A DNA stretch of 64,000 bases from Prochlorococcus sp. AG-388-A01 (GTDB taxonomy: Bacteria > Cyanobacteriota > Cyanobacteriia > PCC-6307 > Cyanobiaceae). A model generated the notes under the pieces. That model saw only the letters and a list, made by a program, of their open reading frames with translations. It was not told the origin of the DNA and ran no database searches. Positions 40,101 to 50,900 of the stretch are shown piece after piece. A program made the translations under genes and the position numbers. Numbering within the stretch: position 1 is the first letter of the stretch; the number at the start of each line of letters is the position of its first letter. The stretch spans positions 27,562 to 91,561 of the forward strand of contig QCGK01000006.1 of the NCBI GenBank assembly GCA_003279945.1, in the 5' to 3' direction.

Positions 40101-40996
40101 CCCGCATGATAACTACTTCTAACTAATGGACCAGAAGATACTTTCTTGAATCCTAATTCCTTAGAGAAGCGATATAAATATTCAAACTCTGATGGATCCC
40201 AATATTTCTTTACTGCCAAATGATTTAATGAGGGCCTTAAATATTGGCCGATTGTAATTTGATCACAATGTATTTTTTTAAGATCATAAATTGTATATTT
40301 TATTTCATCCAATGTTTCCCCAAGACCTAACATAATGCCTGATTTTGTTTGAATATGAGGAGCAATATCTTTTGACTTTTTTAGTAAACTTAATGATTTT
40401 TTATAATTTGCGCCTCTCCTAACTTCTTTTTGTAGTCTTTCCACAGTTTCAAGATTGTGATTAAAGCAAATTGGATCTTTTTCTAAGATCATTTTCAATC
40501 TTTCGGTCTGAAGATCATTAGTTTCATTAAAATTTTTGCCTCCTCCCCATAAATCTGGAGTCAAAACCTCTATTTTTGTAGTTGAATTAATCTTTCTAAT
40601 CTCATTAATTGTGGATATAAACAAATTTGCACCATGATCAGGAAGATCATCTCTAGCTACAGATGTTAAAACAACGTATTTCAAATTTAGTACTTTCACT
40701 GCTTCAGCGACTTGAATACATTCATCTTTATTTATTGAACTAGGTCTTCCTTTGTTTACCTGACAGAATGCACAAGAACGAGAACATATCGATCCACCGA
40801 GCAAAAAAGTGGCTGTTCCTGAGGCATAACATTCTGCTCTATTTGGACATCTTGCTTCTTCACAAATGGTATGAATATTTGACTTTTTGATAAGTGTTTG
40901 TATTGTTTCGAAATCTGAAGCTTTACTAATAGGAAACTTTATCCAAGAAGGAAGCCTTAATATTTTTTCATGCTTGGTTAGATTTTTTTGTCTCAT
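40097..40996 (-). CDS. lipA: Lipoyl synthase
   Basis: Radical-SAM enzyme that inserts two sulfurs into octanoyl chains on the H-protein and 2-oxoacid dehydrogenases. Both clusters are recognisable: the auxiliary motif CEEARCPNRAEC (CX4CX5C, about residues 40-51) and the SAM motif CSRSCAFC (CX3CX2C) near 72-79. The C-terminal SSYHAG supplies the conserved serine. The length of 299 aa is normal. Cyanobacteria often have two lipA genes and this may be one of a pair. recR ends two bases upstream. Confidence 0.95.
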   Translation of the reverse strand: MRQKNLTKHEKILRLPSWIKFPISKASDFETIQTLIKKSNIHTICEEARCPNRAECYASGTATFLLGGSICSRSCAFCQVNKGRPSSINKDECIQVAEAVKVLNLKYVVLTSVARDDLPDHGANLFISTINEIRKINSTTKIEVLTPDLWGGGKNFNETNDLQTERLKMILEKDPICFNHNLETVERLQKEVRRGANYKKSLSLLKKSKDIAPHIQTKSGIMLGLGETLDEIKYTIYDLKKIHCDQITIGQYLRPSLNHLAVKKYWDPSEFEYLYRFSKELGFKKVSSGPLVRSSYHAG

Positions 40997-40998
40997 TT

Positions 40999-41598
40999 CT
41001 AAGTTAGTTTTGTTCTTCCTTCTAAGGCCCTAGCAAGTGTAACTTCATCTACATATTCAAGTTCACTGCCCATTGGGAGACCATAGGCAATCCTCGTAAC
41101 TTTAGTAAAAGGTGCTAACAATTTTCCAATGTAAAGGCTTGTTGTGTCTCCCTCAACACTTGGGGTCAATGCCAATATGATCTCATCAATTTCAGATTTA
41201 CTTACTCGTTCTACTAGGCTTCTAATTTCTAAAAGTTCAGGGCCAACAGAATCCATTGGAGATATTAAACCACCAATAACGTGATAAACACCTTTAAATT
41301 CCCTAGCACGTTCTAAAGCAAGTAAATCTTTTGTTTCTGCGACTACACAGATTAGTTTTTGGTTTCTTTCAGTATTTCTACAAATTTCACATTCATCTTC
41401 TGAAGTCAAATTAAAGCATTTTTTACAACGACCTACATTACTACGAGCTTCTAACAATGCATTTGAGAAATCTCTTATTGTACTTTCAGGTTGTTTTAAA
41501 ATGAACAAGGCTAATCTTTGAGCTGTTCTTGGACCAATCCCTGGAAATTTCTCAAAATGACCAATTAATTTTGAAAGTGGTTTTGTATAAGTAATCAA
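40999..41598 (-). CDS. recR: Recombination mediator protein RecR
   Basis: RecR forms a ring that, with RecO and RecF, loads RecA at gaps. The helix-hairpin-helix segment [16 protein letters not shown] (about residues 15-30) is followed by the zinc finger [16 protein letters not shown] near 58-73 with four cysteines. A Toprim domain follows with [14 protein letters not shown]. The length of 199 aa is standard. It lies directly upstream of lipA on the same strand, with only two bases between. Confidence 0.96.
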   Translation of the reverse strand: MITYTKPLSKLIGHFEKFPGIGPRTAQRLALFILKQPESTIRDFSNALLEARSNVGRCKKCFNLTSEDECEICRNTERNQKLICVVAETKDLLALERAREFKGVYHVIGGLISPMDSVGPELLEIRSLVERVSKSEIDEIILALTPSVEGDTTSLYIGKLLAPFTKVTRIAYGLPMGSELEYVDEVTLARALEGRTKLT

Positions 41599-41701
41599 AA
41601 TTAAACTATTTCTAGAAATAATTTAGACGCAAAATTCTGAATTGCCATAATTGTTTGCTTTTAATGTCTTATTATGTCTTTAGTTAGTAATTTCAAACAA
41701 A

Positions 41702-42259
41702 ATGAAAAATATTAAATTTAACCCTTTCAAATATTTATTTTTGATTTTTTTATGTTTAATACTTAGTGCTTGTAGTGGAGGTCTCAATGCAGGATTAGAA
41801 GCTTATCAAAGTCCTGATGGAAGGTATGCCTTTTTATATCCAACAGGATGGACCAGAGTAAAAGTCGATGGGGGACCTGAAATTATTTTTCATGATTTAA
41901 TCAATAGCAATGAGACATTAAGTTTAGTGATTTCTGATGTAAATAAAGAAGTTCAATTAGAGCAATTGGGAAGCCCAGGTGAAGTAGGTCAAACATTAAT
42001 TGATAAAGTAATTGCTCCTGAAGGTTCAGGCAGAAAGGTGGAACTTATAAATGCTAACAAGAGGGAGGCATCCAATCATATTTTCTATGATTTAGAGTAT
42101 GAACTAAATTTAAATGAACAGGCCAGACACGAACTGGCTACTGTCGTAATTGATAGAGGAACACTTTATACCTTTGCTGTAGGAACAAATGAAGAGAGAT
42201 GGAATAAAGTTGATGGCATGTTTAGTAATGTAGTTGAATCATTTAACTTTCTAATATAG
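41702..42259 (+). CDS. psbP: PsbP-like photosystem II lipoprotein (CyanoP)
   Basis: A 185-aa lumenal lipoprotein. The signal peptide ends in the lipobox LSAC with the lipidated Cys at residue 24. The mature domain begins near GLEAYQSPDGRYAFLYPTGWTRV, a hallmark of the PsbP fold, and continues to FNFLI at the end. Cyanobacterial PsbP-like proteins help PSII assembly or stability and are not strict subunits of the oxygen-evolving complex. The gene is flanked by recR (divergent) and an ABC transporter gene (convergent). Confidence 0.9.
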   Translation: MKNIKFNPFKYLFLIFLCLILSACSGGLNAGLEAYQSPDGRYAFLYPTGWTRVKVDGGPEIIFHDLINSNETLSLVISDVNKEVQLEQLGSPGEVGQTLIDKVIAPEGSGRKVELINANKREASNHIFYDLEYELNLNEQARHELATVVIDRGTLYTFAVGTNEERWNKVDGMFSNVVESFNFLI

Positions 42260-42275
42260 TTTTAGAAATTTTATA

Positions 42276-44048
42276 CTAAATACCTACTTGAACATTCCAC
42301 AAATCTGCATATATTTTGTTGAGTTTTAATAGGTTTTCATGTTTTCCACTTTCAACTAATTTACCTTTATCAATAACAATAATATTGTCAGCATTTTTTA
42401 TAGTGCTTAATCTATGAGCTATTACTATAGTTGTTCTTTCTTTTGTGATTTTAGATAATGATTTTTGAATTAAAGCCTCTGTCTCATTATCGACTGATGC
42501 TGTTGCCTCATCTAATATTAATATTGGAGCATCCTTTAAAACAGCTCTAGCCAAAGCAATTCTTTGACGTTGTCCGCCTGAGAGCCTTTGGCCCCTTTCT
42601 CCCACTATAGTTTTATAACCATCTGGTAATTGTTCAATAAATTTATGAGCTTCTGCAATCTTCGAAGCTTTAATGATGTCTTTAAAACTTGGATTTATTG
42701 AGCCATAAGCAATATTTTCTTGTACAGTGCCATGAAATAAATAAGTTTCTTGACTTACTAAAGAAATACACTTTCTTAAATCCCTCAAATTTATTTCTTT
42801 AATAGAAATGCCATCCAAGGTTATTGACCCATTATTACATTCATAAATCCTAAGAAGTAATTTTATTATTGTACTTTTCCCAGAACCTGTTAAACCAACA
42901 ATTCCTAATGTTGAGTTATTTTTAATTTTAAAATTTATGTTTTTTAAAGTTAAATCTCGTCCCGGATAATTAAAATTTACATTATTAAAAATTATTTTTC
43001 CTTTGGTATCTTTGGGTTCAATTTTTATTTTCCCATTTTTTATTTTTATAGGCGTATCTATGAGATCAATTACTCTATTTATTGATGCCATAGATCTCTG
43101 AAAATCATCTAAAACATGCCCCAAAGTAGTTAAAGGCCATAATAATCTTTGTGTAATAAACACTAAAAAACTATAAGTACCTACATCAAGATTCTTGTTC
43201 CAAGTTTGGAAACCTCCAATTAATAGAATCGCTATAAAAGCAAATAATATTGCAAATCTTATAAGAGGAATAAAAGCAGAAGATAATTTTATTGCAGCTT
43301 TATTACTTCTTTGATAATCGAGACTTTCTTTATTTAATCTATTTAGTTCCCATTTTTCTTTAGTAAAACTTTTTATGGTCAGAATTCCACTTAAATTATT
43401 ATTAAGTCTTGATGCCAACAATCCAGCTTTATTTCTAACATCTCTATATTTTGGAGCAAGCTTTCTTTGAAATTTAATTGATCCTAAAAATATGATTGGG
43501 ATAGGAAAGAAAGCAAATAAAGCGATTTTTGGAGCAACAAAAATCATAGTACCCCCAATTATTAAGACAGTAATAAATAGCTGAATAATCTGATTAGCCC
43601 CTTGGTCTAGGAATCTCTCGAGTTGATTTATGTCATCATTTAAAATAGATAATAGTCTTCCTGTATTATCATTTTCAAAAAAATCCATATCTAATTCCTG
43701 GATATGCTCATAAGCTTTTATTCTTAATTTATGTTGCGATAGCTGAGCCAAATTTCTCCATAAAATCGAATATAAATATTCAAAGTAGGATTCACCAGAC
43801 CAAACTATTCCTGAAGCAAATGCAAGAAAAATTAATTGTGTTGGAACTTCTTTTATCCCAAAACCAGCAATCCATGAATTCTGTTCCTTTACAACGATAT
43901 CCACCGCAAGACCAATTATTACAGGTGGAGCTAAATCTAATATTTTATTAATTATAGAACTAAAAAAAGCAAAAAATAGTAACCTTCTTTCTTCAATCAG
44001 ATTCAAATAAAGTCTAATTATTGGATTTTGATTATTCTTAGACCTCAT
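42276..44048 (-). CDS. ABC transporter, fused permease and ATPase (MsbA/MdlB-like exporter)
   Basis: A half-transporter with an N-terminal six-helix ABC exporter domain (about residues 20-310) and a C-terminal ATPase. The Walker A is GLTGSGKSTI near 385, the signature LSGGQRQRIALARA near 488, and the Walker B ILILDEATASVD near 508-519. It must work as a dimer in the cytoplasmic membrane. Relatives export lipids, peptides or drugs, and the substrate cannot be read from sequence. It ends 16 bases from the convergent psbP-like stop. Confidence 0.9.
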   Translation of the reverse strand: MRSKNNQNPIIRLYLNLIEERRLLFFAFFSSIINKILDLAPPVIIGLAVDIVVKEQNSWIAGFGIKEVPTQLIFLAFASGIVWSGESYFEYLYSILWRNLAQLSQHKLRIKAYEHIQELDMDFFENDNTGRLLSILNDDINQLERFLDQGANQIIQLFITVLIIGGTMIFVAPKIALFAFFPIPIIFLGSIKFQRKLAPKYRDVRNKAGLLASRLNNNLSGILTIKSFTKEKWELNRLNKESLDYQRSNKAAIKLSSAFIPLIRFAILFAFIAILLIGGFQTWNKNLDVGTYSFLVFITQRLLWPLTTLGHVLDDFQRSMASINRVIDLIDTPIKIKNGKIKIEPKDTKGKIIFNNVNFNYPGRDLTLKNINFKIKNNSTLGIVGLTGSGKSTIIKLLLRIYECNNGSITLDGISIKEINLRDLRKCISLVSQETYLFHGTVQENIAYGSINPSFKDIIKASKIAEAHKFIEQLPDGYKTIVGERGQRLSGGQRQRIALARAVLKDAPILILDEATASVDNETEALIQKSLSKITKERTTIVIAHRLSTIKNADNIIVIDKGKLVESGKHENLLKLNKIYADLWNVQVGI

Positions 44049-44058
44049 AAAATAACAA

Positions 44059-44352
44059 TTAAATTTTTCTATTATGATTTAACTTTTCTTTAGTTTCTAA
44101 TTTACATTTTGTTTTTGCATCTTGATGACTTGCAGTTTGTGTAAATTCTTCGTAGTAACATTCACATGTTTCATTCGCGATTTCTTCACTATATACCATT
44201 TCTGCTTTCAACATCTCCTCTTTGACACTCTGAAGACAAAATAATTTTATGAATGAATTTTGATTGGTTTGGGCTAAATAATAACTATCAAAAGAGTTTA
44301 ATAGGATTACCAGATTCACAAAAATAAATAATTTATATTTGCTAGCTTTCAT
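44059..44352 (-). CDS. Small exported cysteine-containing protein of unknown function
   Basis: A 97-aa protein with a hydrophobic N-terminal signal or anchor (about residues 7-27). The rest is charged and has four cysteines (FCLQS, ETCECYY and TKCKLE), an even number compatible with two disulfides outside the cytoplasm. I recognise no family. It sits tightly between the ABC transporter and the DEAD-box helicase genes on the same strand, with gaps of about ten bases, which supports it being a real gene. Confidence 0.65.
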   Translation of the reverse strand: MKASKYKLFIFVNLVILLNSFDSYYLAQTNQNSFIKLFCLQSVKEEMLKAEMVYSEEIANETCECYYEEFTQTASHQDAKTKCKLETKEKLNHNRKI

Positions 44353-44361
44353 TCTCTATAC

Positions 44362-46143
44362 CTATTTTCTGACTATAATTTTTTTTAATTTATTTTTAGT
44401 TTCTCTATGCAGATCTCTGGGTAAATCTACCAAACTGTAATCATTAAAAATCTGTATCTTACCTATGGATCTACCATTTATATTAGTTGAATTACAGATT
44501 GTGGATATAATATTTGCAACTCTAACCCCATCAAATTTACCAAAGTTAAATTTGTAGGTTTCAAAAGAATCATTTTGATAATTATTTCTTCTATTTGAAT
44601 TTCTATTACGATTATTACCATTTCTATTTGATCTATTTCGATCAGTATTATTTTGTTTATGAATCCAAGAATCATCTTCATTAACAAAAAATGCTTTATT
44701 ACCTATTACTAAATTAATCGCCGCCATTGCAATATTTGAGTCATCCATAGAGTGTTTTTCTTTTAAATTATCCAGTACATCAATAATCAAAGCTTTATTT
44801 TCCTCATTTTCATCTTTAGATAAAGAACTCTCATTAACATTCTCTATAAGTTTCTCCATCCTTTTTTCATTTATTATTTTATTACTTGGTATATTAATTT
44901 CTTCAATCTTAGTTCTTGTTGAGTTTTCTAAGTTTCTTAGAAAATGTTTTTCTCTTTGATTAACAAATAAAATTGCTTCTCCTGATCTACCTGCCCTTCC
45001 AGTTCTTCCAATTCTATGGGTATATGTTTCCTTATCAAAAGGAAAATCGTAATTAACAACCAGTTTTATCCTCTCAACATCTAATCCTCTAGCTGCGACA
45101 TCAGTTGCAACCAGTATATCAATAAATCCTTTTTTTAATCTATCTACAGTATTTTCTCTTTGATTTTGAGGTATATCTCCATTAAGTACTGCCACAGTAT
45201 GACCTGAATTCTCTAAAGCTTCAGCTATTGAAGTAGTAAGTAATTTTGTCCTCACAAAAATAATTACGCCCTCGTTATTAATTTCTAATATTCTTTTTAA
45301 AGCATCTAACTTATGATGCCTTTGTACATATAAATATTTTTGCGAAATTAATTGAGTTTCTTTTTTGATACTTTTGATTAATATTTCGGCGGGATCATTT
45401 AGATATTTTTTTGCTATATTTCTTATCTCACTAGGCATTGTTGCTGAAAACAATACCATCTGCTTATTTTCCGGAAGTTTATCTATTATCCATTCAATAT
45501 CTTCTAGAAAACCCATATTTAACATTTCATCTGCCTCATCTAAAACAAGACAATTTATATCTTTAATTTTAAAGGTTCCCTGTCTTATATGATCCATTAT
45601 TCGGCCGGGTGTACCAACTACTACGTCAACTTTTCTTTTCAATGCAGAAATTTGATTTCGATAGTCGGTACCTCCATATATTGCAACCGTCTTAAAATTA
45701 CTAGATTCAGAACTATAACTTTTAAAAGATTCTGCGACTTGTGTTGCCAATTCTCTTGTAGGAGTCATTACTAAAACCTTGGCATTTAATTCATTATTAT
45801 CTGCAAGTTTTTCTATTAATGGTAATGCGAAAGCTGCAGTCTTTCCTGTTCCTGTTTGTGCTTGGCCTAGTAAATCTCTGCCCAACATTAGTTCTGGAAT
45901 TGCAGCTTTTTGGATGGGAGTTGGATTTTTGTATCCTTTATTTCTTAATGAATTTAAGATCGACTGATTAAACCCAAAATCGAGAAAACCATTCTCATTA
46001 TCATTTCCTTTCGATACTTCCAATGGTTGAGATTCAATTTCTTTTTTGCTTTCTAAGTTCTTTAACTCAAGTAGGGAAGCATCTTCATTCTGAGATTTTT
46101 CCTGCTCACTCTCAAGAGAGTTACTATCTTTTTTAAAAGCCAT
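44362..46143 (-). CDS. deaD: DEAD-box ATP-dependent RNA helicase (CsdA/DeaD type)
   Basis: RNA helicase likely acting in ribosome assembly or RNA turnover, possibly cold-responsive as in other cyanobacteria. Motifs run in order: Q motif NPTPIQKAAIP near residue 76, GQAQTGTGKTAA near 92, PTRELATQ near 128, LDEADEMLN near 200, SATMP near 231, and the C-terminal RIGRTGRAGR near 378. A 50-residue acidic N-tail precedes the core. After about 490 there is an Asn/Arg-rich low-complexity stretch, then a DbpA-like RNA-binding domain. The length of 593 aa fits the long DeaD form. Confidence 0.94.
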   Translation of the reverse strand: MAFKKDSNSLESEQEKSQNEDASLLELKNLESKKEIESQPLEVSKGNDNENGFLDFGFNQSILNSLRNKGYKNPTPIQKAAIPELMLGRDLLGQAQTGTGKTAAFALPLIEKLADNNELNAKVLVMTPTRELATQVAESFKSYSSESSNFKTVAIYGGTDYRNQISALKRKVDVVVGTPGRIMDHIRQGTFKIKDINCLVLDEADEMLNMGFLEDIEWIIDKLPENKQMVLFSATMPSEIRNIAKKYLNDPAEILIKSIKKETQLISQKYLYVQRHHKLDALKRILEINNEGVIIFVRTKLLTTSIAEALENSGHTVAVLNGDIPQNQRENTVDRLKKGFIDILVATDVAARGLDVERIKLVVNYDFPFDKETYTHRIGRTGRAGRSGEAILFVNQREKHFLRNLENSTRTKIEEINIPSNKIINEKRMEKLIENVNESSLSKDENEENKALIIDVLDNLKEKHSMDDSNIAMAAINLVIGNKAFFVNEDDSWIHKQNNTDRNRSNRNGNNRNRNSNRRNNYQNDSFETYKFNFGKFDGVRVANIISTICNSTNINGRSIGKIQIFNDYSLVDLPRDLHRETKNKLKKIIVRK

Positions 46144-46281
46144 TTTAAATGCCCAATAATCTTCTGATTAGGCATTCAACAAATATCTAAATTTACTTAA
46201 ATTGTTGACTAGCCTTGCAGAGCCGAATTATTAATCTAACATCTTGGGGTTAAAATCTTACTAATTTATCAAAAATAAGAT

Positions 46282-47985
46282 TTAATTTAAATAATATATA
46301 TCTAGAAATTTCTTTGCTCTTGTAACAGCAGTATAAAATAACCTTCTTTCAAAATTATCTCTGCAAAAGATATTTTCACTATCTTTTTGTTTTTTTACAG
46401 TATATTTATTTCTTCTATATTTTGGGGACCACAAAATGCTTACTTTCTCAGATTCACTTCCTTGAGATTTATGGATGGTAATGGCTATTGCTGGCACAAC
46501 ATTTTCTAAATTAGATGGATCGATTAATGCAACAATTTCTTCGTTATTATCATTAAATTTTCTAAAAAGATATTTTCTTTCATTTTTTAAACCTATAAGT
46601 ACACCTATATCGCCATTTGACAATCCAAGTTCACTATTATTTTTTGTACACATGATAGGAACACCCTCGTTAAGAGTTTTAAGGTCATAGGGTTTTTTTT
46701 GACCAAAAACAATTTCATTCAAATATTCAACACTCCATATTCCAGAATTTTTTTCACATAAAATCAAGTGACTTTGTAAATCAAGAAATATCTTATCTAC
46801 TAAAGCTTTTTCATTAAGCAACAAATTATCAATATCCTCATCAAATATATATTTTTTTTTACTTAAATTTGAAGTTGAAAGATTTAACTTACTAAGATGA
46901 CTTGTAATCGAAAAAAATAGATTTTTTGGAATATCTTTTTCTCTACTTTTTAAAATAGTAACTTCTTTTGACTTATTATCTTTTTCTAATTCTTTTATCT
47001 TTTGATTAAGTAAAGAATAATCATTATTAAATATTAAAGTACTAATTAATGCTATATCTCCAATGTTTCTATAAGTTTTCTCTAAATTTACTACACAAGA
47101 TTTAATCGAACTATTTTCACCATATTCAAACAAATAATTCCAGATAGAACAGTTATTTACTGGAGACAATTGATTCTTATCTCCAACTAGAATAATTTTA
47201 CAATCCTTTGCTAGTAAACTTAAAACTGATTCAATCAAATCAATATTAACCATTGACATTTCATCAATTATGAAAATATCGAGTTCTTTTAGTTTAAATT
47301 TCAATTTAAGGGATTTATTTTGAAAATTTAAAATCCATCTATGTAAAGTTTGAAATTCTATTTGGTCTAGAAATTTACTAGAGGAAATATTTGTTTTATC
47401 ATTAAGAGCTTCTTTTAGACGAGCTGTAGCTTTACCGGTTGGAGCAGACAAACCAATATTTAAAAAGTTATCAATTCGAAGGAGTTCTATTATTAATTTT
47501 ATTATTAAAGTTGTTTTACCCGTGCCTGGTCCTCCTTGGAGAAAAACTAAGTTTGAATATTTAAATATATTTTTAATTTGATCAATTTTATTATCATCAT
47601 TATAAATTTTCGAGTTTATTAAATTATCCTTATCTATTTTTTTTAGAAATGAATTAATAACTCTTTCTATCTTTCTTGACCATTTTGCAAGAGATAATTT
47701 TCGATCTACTAATACGAATGGAGAATCTGGGAAGCCTATCAAGCCTATATTTTTTAAGATATTTAGATGTTTATTGGGCCATCCATCTTCTAATATTTCA
47801 AAGATTACTAAGCTATTATCTACATCAATAATAGTTTCACCGTTTTTTTCAAACTCTAAAAGAATCCTTATTGTATCTTTTACAAAATTACCATATTTTT
47901 TTTCATTGAATTTGAAAATACCTAAGATTAAGTTAAATATATGTTCATATTGGAACTTTTCAATATCAGTCTTTTTGTTAGTCAT
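46282..47985 (-). CDS. recD: Exodeoxyribonuclease V subunit alpha
   Basis: The 5'-3' helicase motor of RecBCD. A superfamily 1 helicase with Walker A QGGPGTGKTTLI (about residues 155-166), DEMSMV near 242 as the Walker B region, GDKNQLSPV near 267, and the C-terminal AITIHKSQGSE and YTAVTRAKK motifs. The length of 567 aa is close to E. coli RecD. It begins one base after recB ends, at the 3' end of the recC-to-recD run. The next gene downstream, deaD, is 138 bases away. Confidence 0.94.
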   Translation of the reverse strand: MTNKKTDIEKFQYEHIFNLILGIFKFNEKKYGNFVKDTIRILLEFEKNGETIIDVDNSLVIFEILEDGWPNKHLNILKNIGLIGFPDSPFVLVDRKLSLAKWSRKIERVINSFLKKIDKDNLINSKIYNDDNKIDQIKNIFKYSNLVFLQGGPGTGKTTLIIKLIIELLRIDNFLNIGLSAPTGKATARLKEALNDKTNISSSKFLDQIEFQTLHRWILNFQNKSLKLKFKLKELDIFIIDEMSMVNIDLIESVLSLLAKDCKIILVGDKNQLSPVNNCSIWNYLFEYGENSSIKSCVVNLEKTYRNIGDIALISTLIFNNDYSLLNQKIKELEKDNKSKEVTILKSREKDIPKNLFFSITSHLSKLNLSTSNLSKKKYIFDEDIDNLLLNEKALVDKIFLDLQSHLILCEKNSGIWSVEYLNEIVFGQKKPYDLKTLNEGVPIMCTKNNSELGLSNGDIGVLIGLKNERKYLFRKFNDNNEEIVALIDPSNLENVVPAIAITIHKSQGSESEKVSILWSPKYRRNKYTVKKQKDSENIFCRDNFERRLFYTAVTRAKKFLDIYYLN

Positions 47986-47986
47986 T

Positions 47987-50900
47987 CTAAAAAAGGTTAT
48001 CCAAATAATTAATTCTCTTTAAAGGTGCATTACTAATAAAAACACCTGGAGATATATCTTTCGAATTATATTTTTCAAATAATTCAAAATCTGGTAATCC
48101 TTTTAAAAACAAATAAATATATCCTCCTAGATTTTTATGAGGTTGATAATTTTTAAGTCGCCATTTTAATAATCTATGCAATGCCAATAAATAAAGATGG
48201 GATTGCAAGGGATAATGATGTTTAATCATTTCATCTCTCATATTTTCATAGTTATAGTTTCTTGGTAAACAATCACTATTATCACTTCCAGAAATCAAAT
48301 TACTTTTCCAATCAATTACCCACCATTTACTATCTTCTAATGTTTTACCTACAGGGAAAATACAATCAATACATCCTGAATGAAAGCCTTTATTCATGAT
48401 TTGAAGATCATTTATTTTATCTGCATAATCCTCACCAAATTCATATTCCTGATCTAAAAGAAAGCATTTTGATATATCGCGAGAATTTATATTTCTACCT
48501 TCATAAGATAGTGTTAAATCATATTTAACTTCCTTAAGTAAGTATGCATTTGGGATTTCAACTAGTTTCTTGTTTTGTAATTCACTCCCTAAAGATATAT
48601 TTATAATTCTTAAAATTGCATCTTTTACTCTAAAAGCCAAAGAAGTATCGATTTGATGAAACTTCAATTCCTCAATAATTAAATCAATTAATTCTTGATT
48701 ATTATCGTTTCTAAACTCAAATCTTTCTATTATTTTGTGCAAGCAAGTTCCAGCAATATTTCCTCTTGGAAATTCACTTAAGGGATTTGGATAAGAAAAA
48801 TAATTAGGATAATTCTTTGAATTCTTAAAATTAGAACCTTTGATAATTGATATATTATCTTCATAATCCTTATATTGGTTAATTACTGCATCAATATTTT
48901 TCTCTTTACGTATCCAAGAAGAATAACTTGAATAAGAAATGAATTGATCAGAATTAAATTCTTTAGAAATTTTTTTATTAACATTATCGATTTTCCAAAG
49001 ATTATTATTCAATCGGTTTATTTGGAACTTAGTGAAAATTTCTTTAATTTTCTCTTTTTCTATACAACCTTTAAAAGTAGACTTATAAATATTAATATTT
49101 TCCAAATTATTAAGTAAATCATTATTTAAGATATTATTCGTATCTTCCAAATCATTAAAAACTATAAGTTTATATTTGCTCCTTGTAAGTGCTACATAAA
49201 TTAACCTCTCACTCTCTTTAAATAAATCTTCTTCTTCTATTAACTTAAATTTTTCAACCTTCGAGTAATTATTAGAAATATTAATGTATATGTTTCTATC
49301 AATATTTGATTTCCAAATAGGTCCTTTAATTTTATTTGAATTATTAGAAATAATTGAGAGATATGGACATATGACCATTTCAAACTCAAGTCCCTTACTA
49401 CTATGAATGGTATAAAGATTAATTCCATTTTGAAGATTATAATCTTTCGTTAAGAAATCTTCTCCATTACAAATTCTTAAAGAATGATCTAACTGATTTT
49501 TATACCAGTTAAAAACTTTATTGAGATTAAAATCATTATTAATTAATTCTATTTCAATAATTTCTGAAAGTTGAAATAAATTTGAATTTAACTCTGAATC
49601 TTGAATAATCGAGGATGACTTGTAACTTATAATAAGTTCATTAACAATATTTAAAAACCCTTTTTCTCTTAGTTCCTTGGACCAAGTAATGAATTTATTA
49701 ATCAAAATTTCTAAATTATTACTAATTCCATCACCAAGTAATTCTTCTAATTCCATTTCTATAAACTTTGAAGCAGCAAACAAATTTATATTTTTAAAAA
49801 ACCTAGGATTTAGTAAACATTCAATTAATAAAAATAATAAAGAACTTGCTTCTGTATCAAAAATATTTTGTTTATTTTGAATTTTGCATGGGAGGTTAAA
49901 CTGATTTAATTTATTTTTCAAATCTAAGCATTGCGAATTATTTAATGTAAGAATCGCAATTTTATTAATATCAATTTCTTTATTATTTAAAATAAAGTTA
50001 ACTATGTAATGAGTTACAAGATCCTCTATATTAGTCTCTTTTTTTGAAAATTCTACAATTTCAAATACATCCTTTAATTTAAATTCAGAATTAATATTTT
50101 CATTAATTCTGGAGGTTAATTTCCTATAGTTTATTTTTGATTGTTTAAGTCCATTCTTATAAAGTTTATTAAGAACATTCATTAACTTTTTTGAAGATCT
50201 ATAGTTATCTGTAAGACTAAAAACTTCGATTGCATTAGATCTTGCATCTAAGTAAGTTTCAATATCGCCACCTCTAAATTTGTAGATCGCTTGTTTTGGA
50301 TCACCTACACAAAGTAAAAAATGATTTTTAGTATTAAAGAAATTTTTTATTAAATTCCACTGAATATCATCTGTATCTTGAAACTCATCTACTAAAACAC
50401 ATTTAAATCTTTTTTGAATTTTAGATAGAGTAATACTATTACTAATTTCTGAATCTAGAAATTTATTTTCTACAGTCTTTATAAGATCATTAAAGTTGAA
50501 AATAAAAAAACTTTTCTTTAATTCAATTAATTTTATATAGGCTAATTGGGTAAATATTCTGACAAATTCGGTATAGAACCCTTCTTTTATTTTATAAATT
50601 TTTTCTTGTAATAAATTAAATCTAGTAAAATCTAATTTTAGATTATATTTTTTTATTTCTTTAGATATATTTTCATTATAAAAATATTTTAATAAAAGAT
50701 CATCTTTAGAAATATCATATAGAAAATCAATAACGTTTTGCGAATTAAGCCTTTTGTTAATCTCTTCAATCCAACAATTTATTTGATTAAACTTATCATT
50801 CCTTGGATTTGCTGCATATATTTGACTTTTACCACCACTCTCCTTAATTAATTTACCCAACTCAATAAGTTTAAAAAATAATTCCTTACCTTTCTTATTC

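Noticed and set aside
44478-44687. 69-aa minus-strand ORF rich in Ile and Met within deaD
   Set aside because: It is the out-of-frame reading of the Asn/Arg-rich repeat of DeaD, which explains its odd composition.
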